From Litorilinea aerophila (GTDB taxonomy: Bacteria; Chloroflexota; Anaerolineae; Caldilineales; Caldilineaceae): a stretch of DNA of 64,000 nt. Position 1 is the first letter of the stretch, and each line of letters begins with the position of its first letter. The notes below the pieces were generated by a model that saw only the letters and a list, made by a program, of their open reading frames with translations, searched no databases and had not been told where the DNA came from. The translations under genes were made by a program, and so were the position numbers. The DNA lies in NCBI RefSeq assembly GCF_006569185.2, contig NZ_VIGC02000004.1, positions 1 through 64,000 of the forward strand, in the 5' to 3' direction. Shown here piece after piece: positions 44,679 through 53,494 of the stretch.

Positions 44679-45170
44679 ATGGCGGAAGCTCGCCGTTCCC
44701 GTCCCAGTTGGGACGAATACTTCATGGACATCGCCTTCACCGTGGCCCAGCGCAGCACCTGCGACCGGGCCCACGTGGGCGCGGTGCTGGTCCGCGACCG
44801 GCGCATCCTGTGTACCGGCTACAACGGCGCGCCGGCCGGCCTGCCCCACTGTGACGACGTGGGCCATCTGATGGTGGACGGCCACTGTGTGCGCACCCTC
44901 CACGCCGAGCAGAACGCCCTGATCCAGGCCGCGCTCCACGGCGTCAGCACCGAGGGTGCCACCGCCTACGTCACCCACCAACCCTGCCTCACCTGCGCCA
45001 AGATGATCATCAACGCCGGGGTGCGCCGGGTGGTCTACGCCGGCAACTACCCCGACGCCTACTCCCGGGACTTCCTGGCCCAGGCCGGCGTGGAGCTGGT
45101 CCACCTGCCCCGCCGGCGGCCCGGCGACAGTGTCTACCGGCCGGAGCCCGAATCCAGCCCAGCGCCATGA
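44679..45170 (+). CDS. Deoxycytidylate deaminase
   Basis: This zinc enzyme converts dCMP to dUMP for thymidylate synthesis (ComEB/Dcd-type cytidine and deoxycytidylate deaminase family), 163 residues. The zinc site is His75-Ala-Glu77 (RTLHAEQNALIQAA) with Cys103 and Cys106 (QPCLTCAKMI). GAVLVRDRRILCTGYNGAP is the usual N-terminal strand. ATG 44679 follows AAGGAGAAGG; the upstream open frame is the repeat cluster. Its stop overlaps the start of the GH1 gene by 4 bp (ATGA), so the two are cotranscribed despite unrelated roles. Confidence 0.93.
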   Translation: MAEARRSRPSWDEYFMDIAFTVAQRSTCDRAHVGAVLVRDRRILCTGYNGAPAGLPHCDDVGHLMVDGHCVRTLHAEQNALIQAALHGVSTEGATAYVTHQPCLTCAKMIINAGVRRVVYAGNYPDAYSRDFLAQAGVELVHLPRRRPGDSVYRPEPESSPAP

Positions 45171-46531
45171 CAGGCCCTGTGTTACCCTTTCCCGACGGCT
45201 TTCTGTGGGGAACGGCCTCGTCCGCCTATCAGGTGGAGGGCGGCAACACCAACAACCAGTGGTGGCTCTTCGAACAGCAGCCGCGGCCGGAGGGCTCCGG
45301 CATCTGGAACGGGGATCGCTGTGGGCTGGCATGCGACTGGTGGCGCCACGCGGAGCAGGACTTTGACCGCATGCAGCAGTTTCACCTGAACGCCCACCGG
45401 CTCAGCGTGGAGTGGAGCCGGGTGGAGCCGGCCCCCTCCTGCTTTGACAGGGCCGCCCTGGATCGCTACCGGCAGATGGTGGGCGAGCTGCGGGACCGGG
45501 GCATCACGCCCATGGTCAACTGCCACCACTTCACCAATCCCATCTGGCTGGAGGTGGCCGGCGGCTGGGAGCGCCCGGAGACGGTGCACCGCTTCCAGCG
45601 CTACGTCCACCGGGTGGTCTCGGCCCTGGCGGACCTTCGTCCCATCTGGCTCACCATCAACGAGCCCCTGGTCTACCTGGGTCAGGGCTGGTTCCGGGGC
45701 ATCTGGCCGCCCTTCAAGCGGGATCCGGTGGCCGCCCTGCGGGTCTACCGGCACCTGCTCCTGGCCCACGCAGCGGCCTACCACACCATCCACGCCCTGC
45801 AGCCGGACGCGCTGGTGGGCTATGCCAAGGCCCGGCGCCTGTTCACCCCAGCACGCGACGACCATGCCGGCGACCGCCTGGCAGCCTGGCTCCGCCGCTA
45901 TCTCTTCGAGGAGCTGTGGCAGCGGGCCACCCAGACGGGGCGAATCCTGCCGCCTGTGGGGCTGGGCGAGTACCGGGCCGACCTGGCCGACAGCTTTGAC
46001 TTCGTGGGCATCAACTATTACTCCCGCAGTCTGGTGCGCTTCACCCCCCGGCCCTGGTCCCTCTTCGGCCAGGAGACCTTCACCCCGGGTGCCGAGACCT
46101 CGGACAGCGGCCGGCGGGGCCCGTACAGCGAACTGTACCCGGAAGGCCTGTACCGCCTTTGCCTGGAGGCCCGGCCCCTGGGCAAGCCCATCTACGTCCT
46201 GGAGAACGGCCTGCCGGACGCGGACGACGACCAGCGTCCCCGTTGGCTGCTGGCCCACCTGCTGCAGATGCGCCGGGCCATGGCCGCAGGCTGTGACGTC
46301 CGGGGCTATTTCCACTGGACCTTCGTGGACAACTTCGAATGGACCGAGGGCTGGGGGCTGCGCTTTGGCCTGGTGGCGCTGGACCCGGTCACCCAGGAGC
46401 GGCAGGCCCGCCCCAGCGCCTACCTGTACGGCGACATCGCCCGACGCAATGCCATCGCCCGCGAGCATGTGGTTCGCCACGCCCCGGGGCTGCTGCCCCT
46501 GTTCGACGCGCTGAGCACCGCCACGGGGTAG
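45167..46531 (+). CDS. Glycoside hydrolase family 1 beta-glycosidase
   Basis: This retaining beta-glucosidase/beta-galactosidase-type enzyme has 454 residues, close to the family norm. The N-terminal signature FPDGFLWGTASSAYQVEGG is present. The acid/base is Glu166 in LTINEP and the nucleophile Glu346 in YVLENG. HRLSVEWSRVEP, YFHWTFVDNFEWTEGW and GLRFGLV are conserved sugar-binding blocks. There is no signal peptide, so it acts in the cytoplasm on imported disaccharides or glycosides. It is translationally coupled to the deaminase gene and stands just upstream of the sugar-acid gene run. Confidence 0.94.
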   Translation: MTGPVLPFPDGFLWGTASSAYQVEGGNTNNQWWLFEQQPRPEGSGIWNGDRCGLACDWWRHAEQDFDRMQQFHLNAHRLSVEWSRVEPAPSCFDRAALDRYRQMVGELRDRGITPMVNCHHFTNPIWLEVAGGWERPETVHRFQRYVHRVVSALADLRPIWLTINEPLVYLGQGWFRGIWPPFKRDPVAALRVYRHLLLAHAAAYHTIHALQPDALVGYAKARRLFTPARDDHAGDRLAAWLRRYLFEELWQRATQTGRILPPVGLGEYRADLADSFDFVGINYYSRSLVRFTPRPWSLFGQETFTPGAETSDSGRRGPYSELYPEGLYRLCLEARPLGKPIYVLENGLPDADDDQRPRWLLAHLLQMRRAMAAGCDVRGYFHWTFVDNFEWTEGWGLRFGLVALDPVTQERQARPSAYLYGDIARRNAIAREHVVRHAPGLLPLFDALSTATG

Positions 46532-46578
46532 GGACCACGCAGCTCCGACCCGGGTGCGCAGCCCATGGCCGATGAAAT

Positions 46579-46608
46579 TTGACAGGCGTTGTCTCTTCCA
46601 AATAACAT
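46579..46608 (+). promoter_or_regulatory. Predicted promoter of sugar-acid gene run
   Basis: TTGACA (46579-46584), an 18-nt spacer and TAACAT (46603-46608) precede the first dehydratase gene by about 205 bp. An AT-rich stretch lies just upstream (GAAATT). The rest of the 46532-46815 gap has no gene. Confidence 0.5.
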
Positions 46609-46815
46609 AAATGGGCGCGGTGTTCAGCGCTGTTGCCCCATGCCGCCTGCCCTGGCAGAACAGGCGCTTGGAGCCGGGCTGAATCTGCGTACACCATCTC
46701 CCCTGGTGTGTGATTGCCTGCCTTCCACAACACGCGTGCGCCGGGGCTCTCGACGTCCCGTTGCACCACCATCAACCCAAACACGCAGCCTGCAACAGCA
46801 CAGGATGACAAACCC

Positions 46816-48087
46816 ATGAAGCCCAACTTACGTATTGCCCAGGTGGAGCGCATCACCCTGCGCGTGCCCTTCACCCCGCGCACGGCCCGCTGGAACGCGC
46901 TGTTGGTCTGGAAGTGGCAGATCGTGGAGGTGATCCGGGTGACCAGCGACGCCGGCCTGGTGGGCTATGGCGAGACGCTGCCCTACTACACCTGGGGCCG
47001 GGTCTCGGACGAGGCCATGGAGCGGGTGCAGGGCGGCAACCCGGCCGACTTCCTGGGCGACGATTCCCTGGGCGCCGGGCTGCAGATGGCCCTCTACGAC
47101 CTGGTGGGCAAGGCCCTGGAGGTGCCGGTCCACCGGCTCTTCAACCTGCCCAAGGTGCGGGACTGGTGTCCCATCGCCTGGTGGAACACCAAGATGGGGC
47201 CGGAGGATCTGGCCGAGGAGGCCCGGGACGCAGTGGCCCAGGGCTACATCTTCCACAAGTTCAAGACCCGGCCCTGGATCGACGTCTACGCCCAGGTGGA
47301 AGCCGTGAGCGCAGTCACGCCGCCCCACTACCGGCTGGATCTGGACTGGAACAGCATGTTGCTCAACGCGGGCAACGCGGTGCCCGTGCTCCAGAAGCTG
47401 GACCAGTACGAGCGGGTCTCCATCTACGAGGGGCCCATCCCCCAGCACGACGTGGAAGGGCTGCGGGAGCTGCGCCGCAAGGTGGCACACCCCATTGCCC
47501 TGCACTTCGGCGTGCCGCCCTTCCCCACCGCCGTGCGCCACAAGGTCTGCGACGGTTTCGTCATTGGCGGCGGCGTCTCCCAGGTGCTGCGCCAGGGGAC
47601 CCTGGCCGGTGAGTTCGCCAAGCCCTTCTGGCTGCAGCTGGTGGGCGTGGGTCTGGTGACCGCGCTGGCCGCCCACCTGGGCGCGGTGCTTCCCTTTGCC
47701 CAGTGGCCCACCATCACCTGCCTGAACAACTACACCGACGACCTCCTGACCGAGCCCTTGACCATCCAGGGCGGCTACCTCAAAGTGCCCGATGGGCCGG
47801 GGCTGGGCGTCACCGTGGACGAGGAGGCCCTGAGCCGCTTCCGGATGGAGCCCCCCTACGACCTGCCGGAGCCCCGCCACATCCTTTCGGTGGTCTGGCC
47901 CGGCGGCCGGGTGGTCCACTACGCCAGCATGCGGGACCAGGTCTGGCCCGACTTCCTGGCCGGCAACCACCCCGTCCAGGAGCCGGGCGTGCGCCTGGAG
48001 ATCTGGGAGGACGACGGCACGCCCGAGTGGGCTGACCTCTACGCCCGGGTCCAGCAAGGCCCGGTCCGCAGCACCCGTCCCGACTGA
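46816..48087 (+). CDS. Enolase-superfamily dehydratase/racemase (first)
   Basis: This 423-residue protein is of the mandelate racemase/muconate lactonizing enzyme type. The N-terminal capping domain ends about residue 120. The barrel has IFHKFKTRP (catalytic KxK), LDLDWNSM (first metal Asp), YEGPIPQ (second metal Glu) and DGFVIGGGVSQV (third acidic ligand). The last barrel strands contain NNYTDDLLTEPLTIQGGYLKV. Such enzymes abstract the proton alpha to a carboxylate, usually dehydrating a sugar acid. The substrate is unknown. The next gene, also an enolase-superfamily member, follows after 15 bp. ATG 46816 fits the start of similarity although the ribosome site is weak. Confidence 0.87.
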   Translation: MKPNLRIAQVERITLRVPFTPRTARWNALLVWKWQIVEVIRVTSDAGLVGYGETLPYYTWGRVSDEAMERVQGGNPADFLGDDSLGAGLQMALYDLVGKALEVPVHRLFNLPKVRDWCPIAWWNTKMGPEDLAEEARDAVAQGYIFHKFKTRPWIDVYAQVEAVSAVTPPHYRLDLDWNSMLLNAGNAVPVLQKLDQYERVSIYEGPIPQHDVEGLRELRRKVAHPIALHFGVPPFPTAVRHKVCDGFVIGGGVSQVLRQGTLAGEFAKPFWLQLVGVGLVTALAAHLGAVLPFAQWPTITCLNNYTDDLLTEPLTIQGGYLKVPDGPGLGVTVDEEALSRFRMEPPYDLPEPRHILSVVWPGGRVVHYASMRDQVWPDFLAGNHPVQEPGVRLEIWEDDGTPEWADLYARVQQGPVRSTRPD

Positions 48088-48102
48088 GTAAGGGAGTCAC
48101 AA

Positions 48103-49281
48103 ATGCCCCAGATGACCCGGCCAGGCGGCCTGACCTTCACCCGGTTTCGTGTCTGGCAGGTGGTGGTGCCAGCCCGGGCCGACATCCTCTCGGCCCCGGA
48201 AAGCCGCGGCCCCCTCTACCGGGATAGCCTGGCCTGGCCCGACATGCCCATCCACCTGGTAGAGGGGGAGACATCGGCCGGCTTTACCGCCGTCGGGGAG
48301 TGCGACCGGGGCACGTCCCGGGCCACGGTAGAGGCGACCCTGCGGGATCTGCTGGGGCGCAACCTGCTGGCCATGGCACCGGCCACCGTCTGGATGGAGG
48401 GCACCTCGCCCGTGGGCCTGCCCATGAGCTATCCCGCCTGGTCCTGGGAAAGCGCCGGCGGGCGGAGCTACCTGCTCCTGGAGTCCCTCTGGTACGATGC
48501 GGTGGGCAAGGCCGCGGGCCTGCCTGCCCACCAGCTCCTGGGCGGCGCGGTGCGCAAGGCGGTGGCCACCGACTTTTGGGTCAACCGGCCTGGGTCGGAG
48601 ACCCTGCGGGCGCTGATCCGGGAGGCCGTGGACCGGGGGCTGCGGGGCATGAAGATGAAGTCCAACTTCCAGGGAGATACCGCCCGGGCGCTGCTCTCCC
48701 TGGCCGGGGATCTGCCCGAGAATTTCCGCTTCACCATCGATCCCATGTACGCCTGGCGCAGCCTGCGGGAGAGCGCCCGGCGGCTGGAGGCCCTGGCCCG
48801 GCTCCCCTGCGAGATCCAGATCGAGGATCCCTTTCCCTGGCAGGTGGCCGAAGATTGGCGACAGGCCCGCTCCATTTCGCCCCTGACCATCATCTGCCAC
48901 CCCCGCCGGGAGGAGATCTTCCGCTTCGCCCTGCAGGAGGAGCTGGCCCACGCCTACAACCTGGGCACCGGCAGCCTGGTTGGCTTCCTGCACATGGCCC
49001 GGGTGGCCGAGTTCTTTCATAAGGACTGCTGGCAGGGCAGCTCCCTGGAGCTGGGCGTGCTCCAGCATCTGCGGCTGCACGCGGCTGCCTGCGCGCGCAA
49101 CTGCGTGCTGGCCAGCGACCTCCAGAGCGAGTGGGTGCGGGAGCATACCCTGGTCACCCCGCGCATGGCGTATCGGGACGGCGCCGCGCTGGTGCCGGAG
49201 GAGCCGGGTTTGGGTGTGGCGCTGGACCACGACGCCGTCGCCTACTATGCGCGGGATTACTTCGAGGTGACGGTGGAGTGA
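48103..49281 (+). CDS. Enolase-superfamily dehydratase/racemase (second)
   Basis: This 392-residue paralogue only distantly related to the gene before it has a capping domain with IHLVEGETSAGFTAVGECDR and a barrel with RGMKMKSNF (KxK), FTIDPMYAW (metal Asp) and IQIEDPFPW (metal Glu). The region where the third ligand is expected reads TIICHPRREEIFRFAL, so an unusual third ligand or altered chemistry is possible. GGGAG precedes the ATG. Two different dehydratases in a row suggest two sugar acids, or a dehydratase plus an epimerase, in the same pathway. Confidence 0.85.
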   Translation: MPQMTRPGGLTFTRFRVWQVVVPARADILSAPESRGPLYRDSLAWPDMPIHLVEGETSAGFTAVGECDRGTSRATVEATLRDLLGRNLLAMAPATVWMEGTSPVGLPMSYPAWSWESAGGRSYLLLESLWYDAVGKAAGLPAHQLLGGAVRKAVATDFWVNRPGSETLRALIREAVDRGLRGMKMKSNFQGDTARALLSLAGDLPENFRFTIDPMYAWRSLRESARRLEALARLPCEIQIEDPFPWQVAEDWRQARSISPLTIICHPRREEIFRFALQEELAHAYNLGTGSLVGFLHMARVAEFFHKDCWQGSSLELGVLQHLRLHAAACARNCVLASDLQSEWVREHTLVTPRMAYRDGAALVPEEPGLGVALDHDAVAYYARDYFEVTVE

Positions 49282-49324
49282 TGACAAAAGACGAGTTGTT
49301 CACATTCACGAGGTTAACAACGCG

Positions 49325-50170
49325 ATGAAACTGAGCTGTTTGCCGGTCTCCCTCTACGCCGATCTGAGCGCAGGCCGGCGTACCCTCCAGGAGTGGTTTG
49401 CGCTGGCGGCCGACCTGGGCCTGGACGGCGCGGACATGAGCGTGGCCCACCTCCAGAGCCGGGACGCAGCCTATCTGGACGGGCTGCGACGCCAAGCGGA
49501 GGATGCGGGCGTACCCATCACCATGCTGGTCACCTACGCCGATTTCACCCATCCCGACCCCGGGGAGCGGGCCCGCCAGGTGGACGAGGTGCGCGCGTAC
49601 ATCGACGTGGCCGCGCGGCTGGGGGCGCCCTTCCTGCGGGTGACCGCGGGCCAGGCCCACCCAGGCGTGGAGCGGGAGGCGGGCATCGAGTGGGCGGTCC
49701 AGGGGCTGCTGGCCGGCCTGGAGCAGGCGGCCCAGGCCGGGGTGACCCTGTGCTACGAGAACCACACCATCGGCTATGCCTGGCAATACTTCGACTTTTC
49801 TCAACCGGCGGACATCTTCCTGGAGATCGTGGCCCGCACCGAAGGAAGCGGCCTGCAGCTCCTTTTCGACACGGCCAACAACCTGGCCCTGAACGACGAT
49901 CCCCTGGCCGTGCTGGAGCAGGTGAAGCATCGGGTGGCCATGGTCCACGTCAGCGACATCCGCCAGGCCGGCCGTTTTGAGCCGGTGTTGGTGGGGACGG
50001 GCGTGGCGCCCATCGTGCCCATTCTGTCCCGCCTCATCGCCGCCGGCTTCGACGGCTGGGTGAGCGTGGAAGAGGCCAGCAAACGGGGCGAAGAAGGGTT
50101 GCGCCGGGCCATCCCTTATGTCGACTGGGCCTGGGTAGAAGCCGGGGGAAGGCCGCGGCACGCTGGGTGA
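49325..50170 (+). CDS. Sugar phosphate isomerase/epimerase, TIM barrel
   Basis: This 281-residue AP-endonuclease-2/xylose-isomerase-like barrel carries metal-binding positions in VTLCYENHTIG (Glu), LLFDTANN (Asp), MVHVSDI (His) and VSVEEAS (Glu), the usual set for ketose/aldose isomerases and 3-epimerases such as IolE/IolH/tagatose epimerase relatives. It lies inside the sugar-acid run, 43 bp after the second dehydratase. It probably isomerises or epimerises a keto-sugar or inosose-like intermediate. The family assignment is firm but the reaction is inferred from context. Confidence 0.87.
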   Translation: MKLSCLPVSLYADLSAGRRTLQEWFALAADLGLDGADMSVAHLQSRDAAYLDGLRRQAEDAGVPITMLVTYADFTHPDPGERARQVDEVRAYIDVAARLGAPFLRVTAGQAHPGVEREAGIEWAVQGLLAGLEQAAQAGVTLCYENHTIGYAWQYFDFSQPADIFLEIVARTEGSGLQLLFDTANNLALNDDPLAVLEQVKHRVAMVHVSDIRQAGRFEPVLVGTGVAPIVPILSRLIAAGFDGWVSVEEASKRGEEGLRRAIPYVDWAWVEAGGRPRHAG

Positions 50171-50234
50171 AATGACTGGAACACGGATCAATCCTGATTA
50201 TCAATCCTGATTGAAGTGACGAAAGAGGATCACA

Positions 50235-51137
50235 ATGCCCCAATTTCAAGGCGCCTGGCCGGCGCTGTTGACGCCCTTTACCGCCCGTGACGAGGTGAAC
50301 ATACCGGTCCTGCGCGCGGTCATCGACTACCTGCTCGGCAAGGGCATCGGCGGCTTCTACGTCTGTGGCAGCACCGGCGAGGGCGTCTACATGTCCGTCG
50401 CCGAACGCCAGCGGGTGGCCGAAACGGTGGTGGAGCAGGTGAATGGCCGGGTGCCGGTCATCGTCCACGTGGGCGCCCTGGCGCTCCCCGATGCCGTGGC
50501 CCTGGCTTCCCATGCCCAGGCGATCGGCGCGGACGCCGTGGCCAGCATCATTCCGCCCTTCTACAACGACGTGGCCAGCATCGTCGATTACTTCGCCGCC
50601 CTGAGCGCAGCCGCGCCCGACCTGCCCCTGCTCAGCTACATCTTCGGGGGCCCCACCGACGCGGTGGCCCTCATGCGCCAGCTCATGGCCATCCCCACCG
50701 TGGCCGGCAGCAAGTACACCGGCCCCAACATGCACGAGTTCCGCCAGATCGTGGAGCTGGGGGCGGAGTACCGGGGCGACCATCCCTGGACCGTCTTCTC
50801 GGGCATGGACGAAGAGTGTCTCTTCGCCAGCATGTTCGGCGCCAGCGGCAACATCGGCTCCACCCTCAACTACATCCCCGGCGTCTATCGGGAGATCCAC
50901 GCCTGCCGGGAGCAAGGAGACCTGGCCCGGGCCACTGAGCTGCAGCTCCAGGCCAACCAGGTGACCCGCGTTCTCTTCAGCTTTGGCTTCATGGGCGCGC
51001 TCAAAGCGGTGATGGCCATCCTGGGCTTCGACTGTGGCCAGCCCCGCCTGCCCAATCGCCCCTTCCCCGCGGAACGGCGCGCAGCGCTGCACGCCCAGCT
51101 GGAGGCCGTGGGCTTCGCCGCCCTGGCAGCCATGTAG
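50235..51137 (+). CDS. DapA/NanA-family aldolase or dehydratase
   Basis: This 300-residue (beta/alpha)8 enzyme of the dihydrodipicolinate synthase/N-acetylneuraminate lyase family forms a Schiff base via Lys160 (AGSKYTGPN). GSTGEGVYMS near residue 46 binds the pyruvyl carboxylate, and FSGMDEECLFASMFGASGNI near 193 is most like neuraminate lyases. The YxxP block reads LLSYIFGG. Next to two sugar-acid dehydratases it most plausibly cleaves a 2-keto-3-deoxy sugar acid to pyruvate and an aldehyde. AGAGGA precedes the ATG. Confidence 0.88.
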   Translation: MPQFQGAWPALLTPFTARDEVNIPVLRAVIDYLLGKGIGGFYVCGSTGEGVYMSVAERQRVAETVVEQVNGRVPVIVHVGALALPDAVALASHAQAIGADAVASIIPPFYNDVASIVDYFAALSAAAPDLPLLSYIFGGPTDAVALMRQLMAIPTVAGSKYTGPNMHEFRQIVELGAEYRGDHPWTVFSGMDEECLFASMFGASGNIGSTLNYIPGVYREIHACREQGDLARATELQLQANQVTRVLFSFGFMGALKAVMAILGFDCGQPRLPNRPFPAERRAALHAQLEAVGFAALAAM

Positions 51138-51216
51138 CCCTGGCCGTTGTCCACAGGCGCCATCGGACACAGCCCCACCCTTCTGCGAAACCCTGGATGA
51201 GATGAAAGGATAGGAG

Positions 51217-51987
51217 ATGATGACCCAACCCATTTCGTTCGACCTGACCGATAAGGTGATGATCGTCACCGGCGCAGGCAAGGGCATCGGCAAGGCCATC
51301 GCCCTGGCCGCGGCCCAGTTCGGTGCGGACCTGGCCCTGGGCAGCCGCACGGTGAGCGAGTCCGAAGCCACGGCCGAGGCGTGCCGGGCCCTGGGTCGCC
51401 GCGCCTACGCCTGGCCCCTGGATGTTTCCAGGGTGGAGAGCATTCGCACCTTCGTGGCCCAGACGATGGACACCTTCGGCCGGGTGGATGTGCTGGTGAA
51501 CAACGCGGGGTACAACGTGCCCAAGCCGGCCCTGGACTATACCGAAGAGGAGTTCGACTACATCTCCGACGTCAACTTCAAGGGTGCCTTCTTCATGTCC
51601 ACCACCGTGGCCCGCCACATGATCCAGCAGCAGGTGGAGGGCAGCATCATCACCATCAGCTCCCAGGTGGGCGTGGTGGGCGGCCCGTTGCGTTCCATCT
51701 ACGCGGCGGCCAAGGGCGCGGTGGGCCAGTTCACCCGTTCCCTGGCCGCGGAGTGGGCCCCCCACAAGATCACGGTCAACGCGGTGGCCCCCACCTTCAC
51801 CCGGACGCCCCTGCTGGAGAAGGCGTTGCAGAACCCCGATTTTGCCAAAAACCTGGAGAAGGTCCCCATGGGCCGCATCGCCGAACCCGAGGAGATCGCG
51901 GCCGCGGTCATCTATCTGGCCTCCCCGGCGGCCCGCATGGTGACCGGCCAGGTGCTCTGCGTGGACGGCGGCTTCACCGCCGTGTAG
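51217..51987 (+). CDS. Short-chain dehydrogenase/reductase
   Basis: This 256-residue classical SDR has VTGAGKGIGKA (cofactor loop) near residue 18, LVNNAGYN near 98, a catalytic Ser in ITISSQVG, and Tyr162-x-x-x-Lys166 (SIYAAAKGAV), ending VTGQVLCVDGGFTAV. GSRTVSES after strand 2 (arginine rather than aspartate) suggests NADP preference. It resembles gluconate 5-dehydrogenase and 3-oxoacyl reductase types. Context points to oxidation or reduction of a sugar acid. AAAGGATAGGAG precedes two adjacent ATG codons (51217, 51220). Confidence 0.9.
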   Translation: MMTQPISFDLTDKVMIVTGAGKGIGKAIALAAAQFGADLALGSRTVSESEATAEACRALGRRAYAWPLDVSRVESIRTFVAQTMDTFGRVDVLVNNAGYNVPKPALDYTEEEFDYISDVNFKGAFFMSTTVARHMIQQQVEGSIITISSQVGVVGGPLRSIYAAAKGAVGQFTRSLAAEWAPHKITVNAVAPTFTRTPLLEKALQNPDFAKNLEKVPMGRIAEPEEIAAAVIYLASPAARMVTGQVLCVDGGFTAV

Positions 51988-51988
51988 T

Positions 51989-52335
51989 CAATCCCGGCAG
52001 AAATTCGCCGATCAGGCCTCTGGCCCGCGGCATAGCCGATCAGGCCTCTGGCCTGCGGCTTCGCCGATCAGGCCTCTGGCCTGCGGCTTCGCCGATCAGG
52101 CCTCTGGCCTGCGGCATAGCCGATCGGGCCTCTGGCCCGCGGCATAGCCGATCGGGCCTCTGGCCCGCGGCATAGCCGATCGGGCCTCTGGCCCGCGGCA
52201 TAGCCGATCGGGCTTCTGGCCCGCGGCATAGCCGCTCGGGCTTCTGGCCCGCGGCTTCGCCGACCGTTTCCACCAGAGGTCGTGCGCCCAGAGGGCACCC
52301 GGAATTTCTTCCGTGGTATTTACGCCAGACTGTAC
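51989..52335. repeat. Inverted-repeat element with nine 28-bp tandem units
   Basis: This is the second copy of the 12487-12571 element. The left arm (AATCCCGGCAGAAATTC) starts at 51990, the right arm (GGAATTTCTTCCGTGGTATTTAC in two parts) ends at 52323, and the shared tail GCCAGACTGTAC reaches 52335. Between the arms nine 28-bp units run from 52007 to 52258 (unit start GCCGATCAGGCCTCTGGCC, variable end GGCATA or GGCTTC), and then the core GTTTCCACCAGAGG resumes. The 28-bp period is not a coding multiple. The element reaches to 20 bp before the next gene. Confidence 0.9.
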
Positions 52336-52354
52336 CAGGAAAGAGGTCCTGTCC

Positions 52355-53491
52355 ATGTCCACCAAACACCGTGTTGCCATCATCGGCTGCGGCGGTATGT
52401 CCCGCAACCACATCCGCGGCTACCTGAACTGTGGCCGCTACGAGATCGTGGCCATGGCCGACCTGGAAGAGTCGGCCATGGAGGAGGTCGACCAGCAGTT
52501 CAACCTGTCCACCCGTCACTACACCGACGCCCGGGAGATGCTGGCCCAGGAGCGGCCGGACGTGGTCTCCATCTGCACCTGGCACGCGGGCCACGCCACG
52601 TGGACCATCGCCGCGGCTGCCTTCAAGCCCAAGGCCATCCTCTGCGAAAAGCCCATGGCCGACACCGTGGGCCGGGCCGAGCAGATGATGATTGCCTGCC
52701 GGCGCAACAACGTGAAGCTGGCCATCGCCCACCAGCGCCGCTTCCTGCCGGCCTACACCCTGGCCCGGGACCTCATCGCCCAGGGCGCCATCGGCCAGGT
52801 GCAGCTCATCCAGAGCTTCGGCGGCGCCGGCCTGCCCAACTACAGCTCCCACCAGACCGACATGTACCGCTACCTCCTGGGCGACGACGAGTGCGAATGG
52901 GTGATGGGCAACATCGAGCGCAAGACCGACCAGTACGAGCGCAACACCCGCATCGAAGATTGCGCGGTGGGCGTCTTCCAGTTTCGCAGCGGCGCCCGGG
53001 CCCTGCTCCTCAGCGACCTGGTGCCCAACTACTACCAGGGCGCGCTCATCTACGGCAGCCAGGGGATGATCAACCTGACTACGGAAAACCTGCAGCTGAT
53101 GAACCAGGAGACCGGCGGCCGCTGGGAGCTCCACCAGCCCGATGGGAAGTTCTTCACCGTGGCCGAGCTGGGCCGGCGTTTCGAATGGGACGAGGCCGGG
53201 GCTGCCCAGGCCGACGAGCTGGCCGACTGGATCGAGGGCAAGATCGACACCCACCGGGGCGAAGCCCAGAACGGCTACAAGGCCCTCCAGATGATCCACG
53301 CCATCTACGAATCGGCCCGCTGCCACGAGAAGGTCATCATGCCCCTGCAGACCCGGCTCAACCCCCTGGATCTGATGGTGGAGTCCGGCCACCTGGCGCC
53401 CCAGCGGCCGGGCCGCTACGACATCCGCGCCTTCCTGCTGCGGGGCGAACGCATGACCGCGGACACCGAGGGCGCCCAGCTTCCGGAGTGA
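52355..53491 (+). CDS. Gfo/Idh/MocA-family oxidoreductase (first)
   Basis: This 378-residue NAD(P)-dependent sugar dehydrogenase-type protein has a Rossmann domain with AIIGCGGMSRNHIRGY near residue 8, the family motif CEKPMADTV near 100 (EKP lysine), and a C-terminal alpha/beta domain with HQTDMYRYLLG in place of the usual G-x-x-D-x-x-x-H (substrate histidine in SSHQTDMY). ATG 52355 follows AGAGGT. Three bases separate it from a second family member. Likely substrates are cyclitols, glucosides or sugar acids; 3-keto-glycoside chemistry is possible with the nearby isomerase. Confidence 0.88.
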   Translation: MSTKHRVAIIGCGGMSRNHIRGYLNCGRYEIVAMADLEESAMEEVDQQFNLSTRHYTDAREMLAQERPDVVSICTWHAGHATWTIAAAAFKPKAILCEKPMADTVGRAEQMMIACRRNNVKLAIAHQRRFLPAYTLARDLIAQGAIGQVQLIQSFGGAGLPNYSSHQTDMYRYLLGDDECEWVMGNIERKTDQYERNTRIEDCAVGVFQFRSGARALLLSDLVPNYYQGALIYGSQGMINLTTENLQLMNQETGGRWELHQPDGKFFTVAELGRRFEWDEAGAAQADELADWIEGKIDTHRGEAQNGYKALQMIHAIYESARCHEKVIMPLQTRLNPLDLMVESGHLAPQRPGRYDIRAFLLRGERMTADTEGAQLPE

Positions 53492-53494
53492 ACC

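Noticed and set aside
52007-52258. CRISPR array
   Set aside because: The 28-bp units are directly adjacent with no spacers and lie within an inverted-repeat element.
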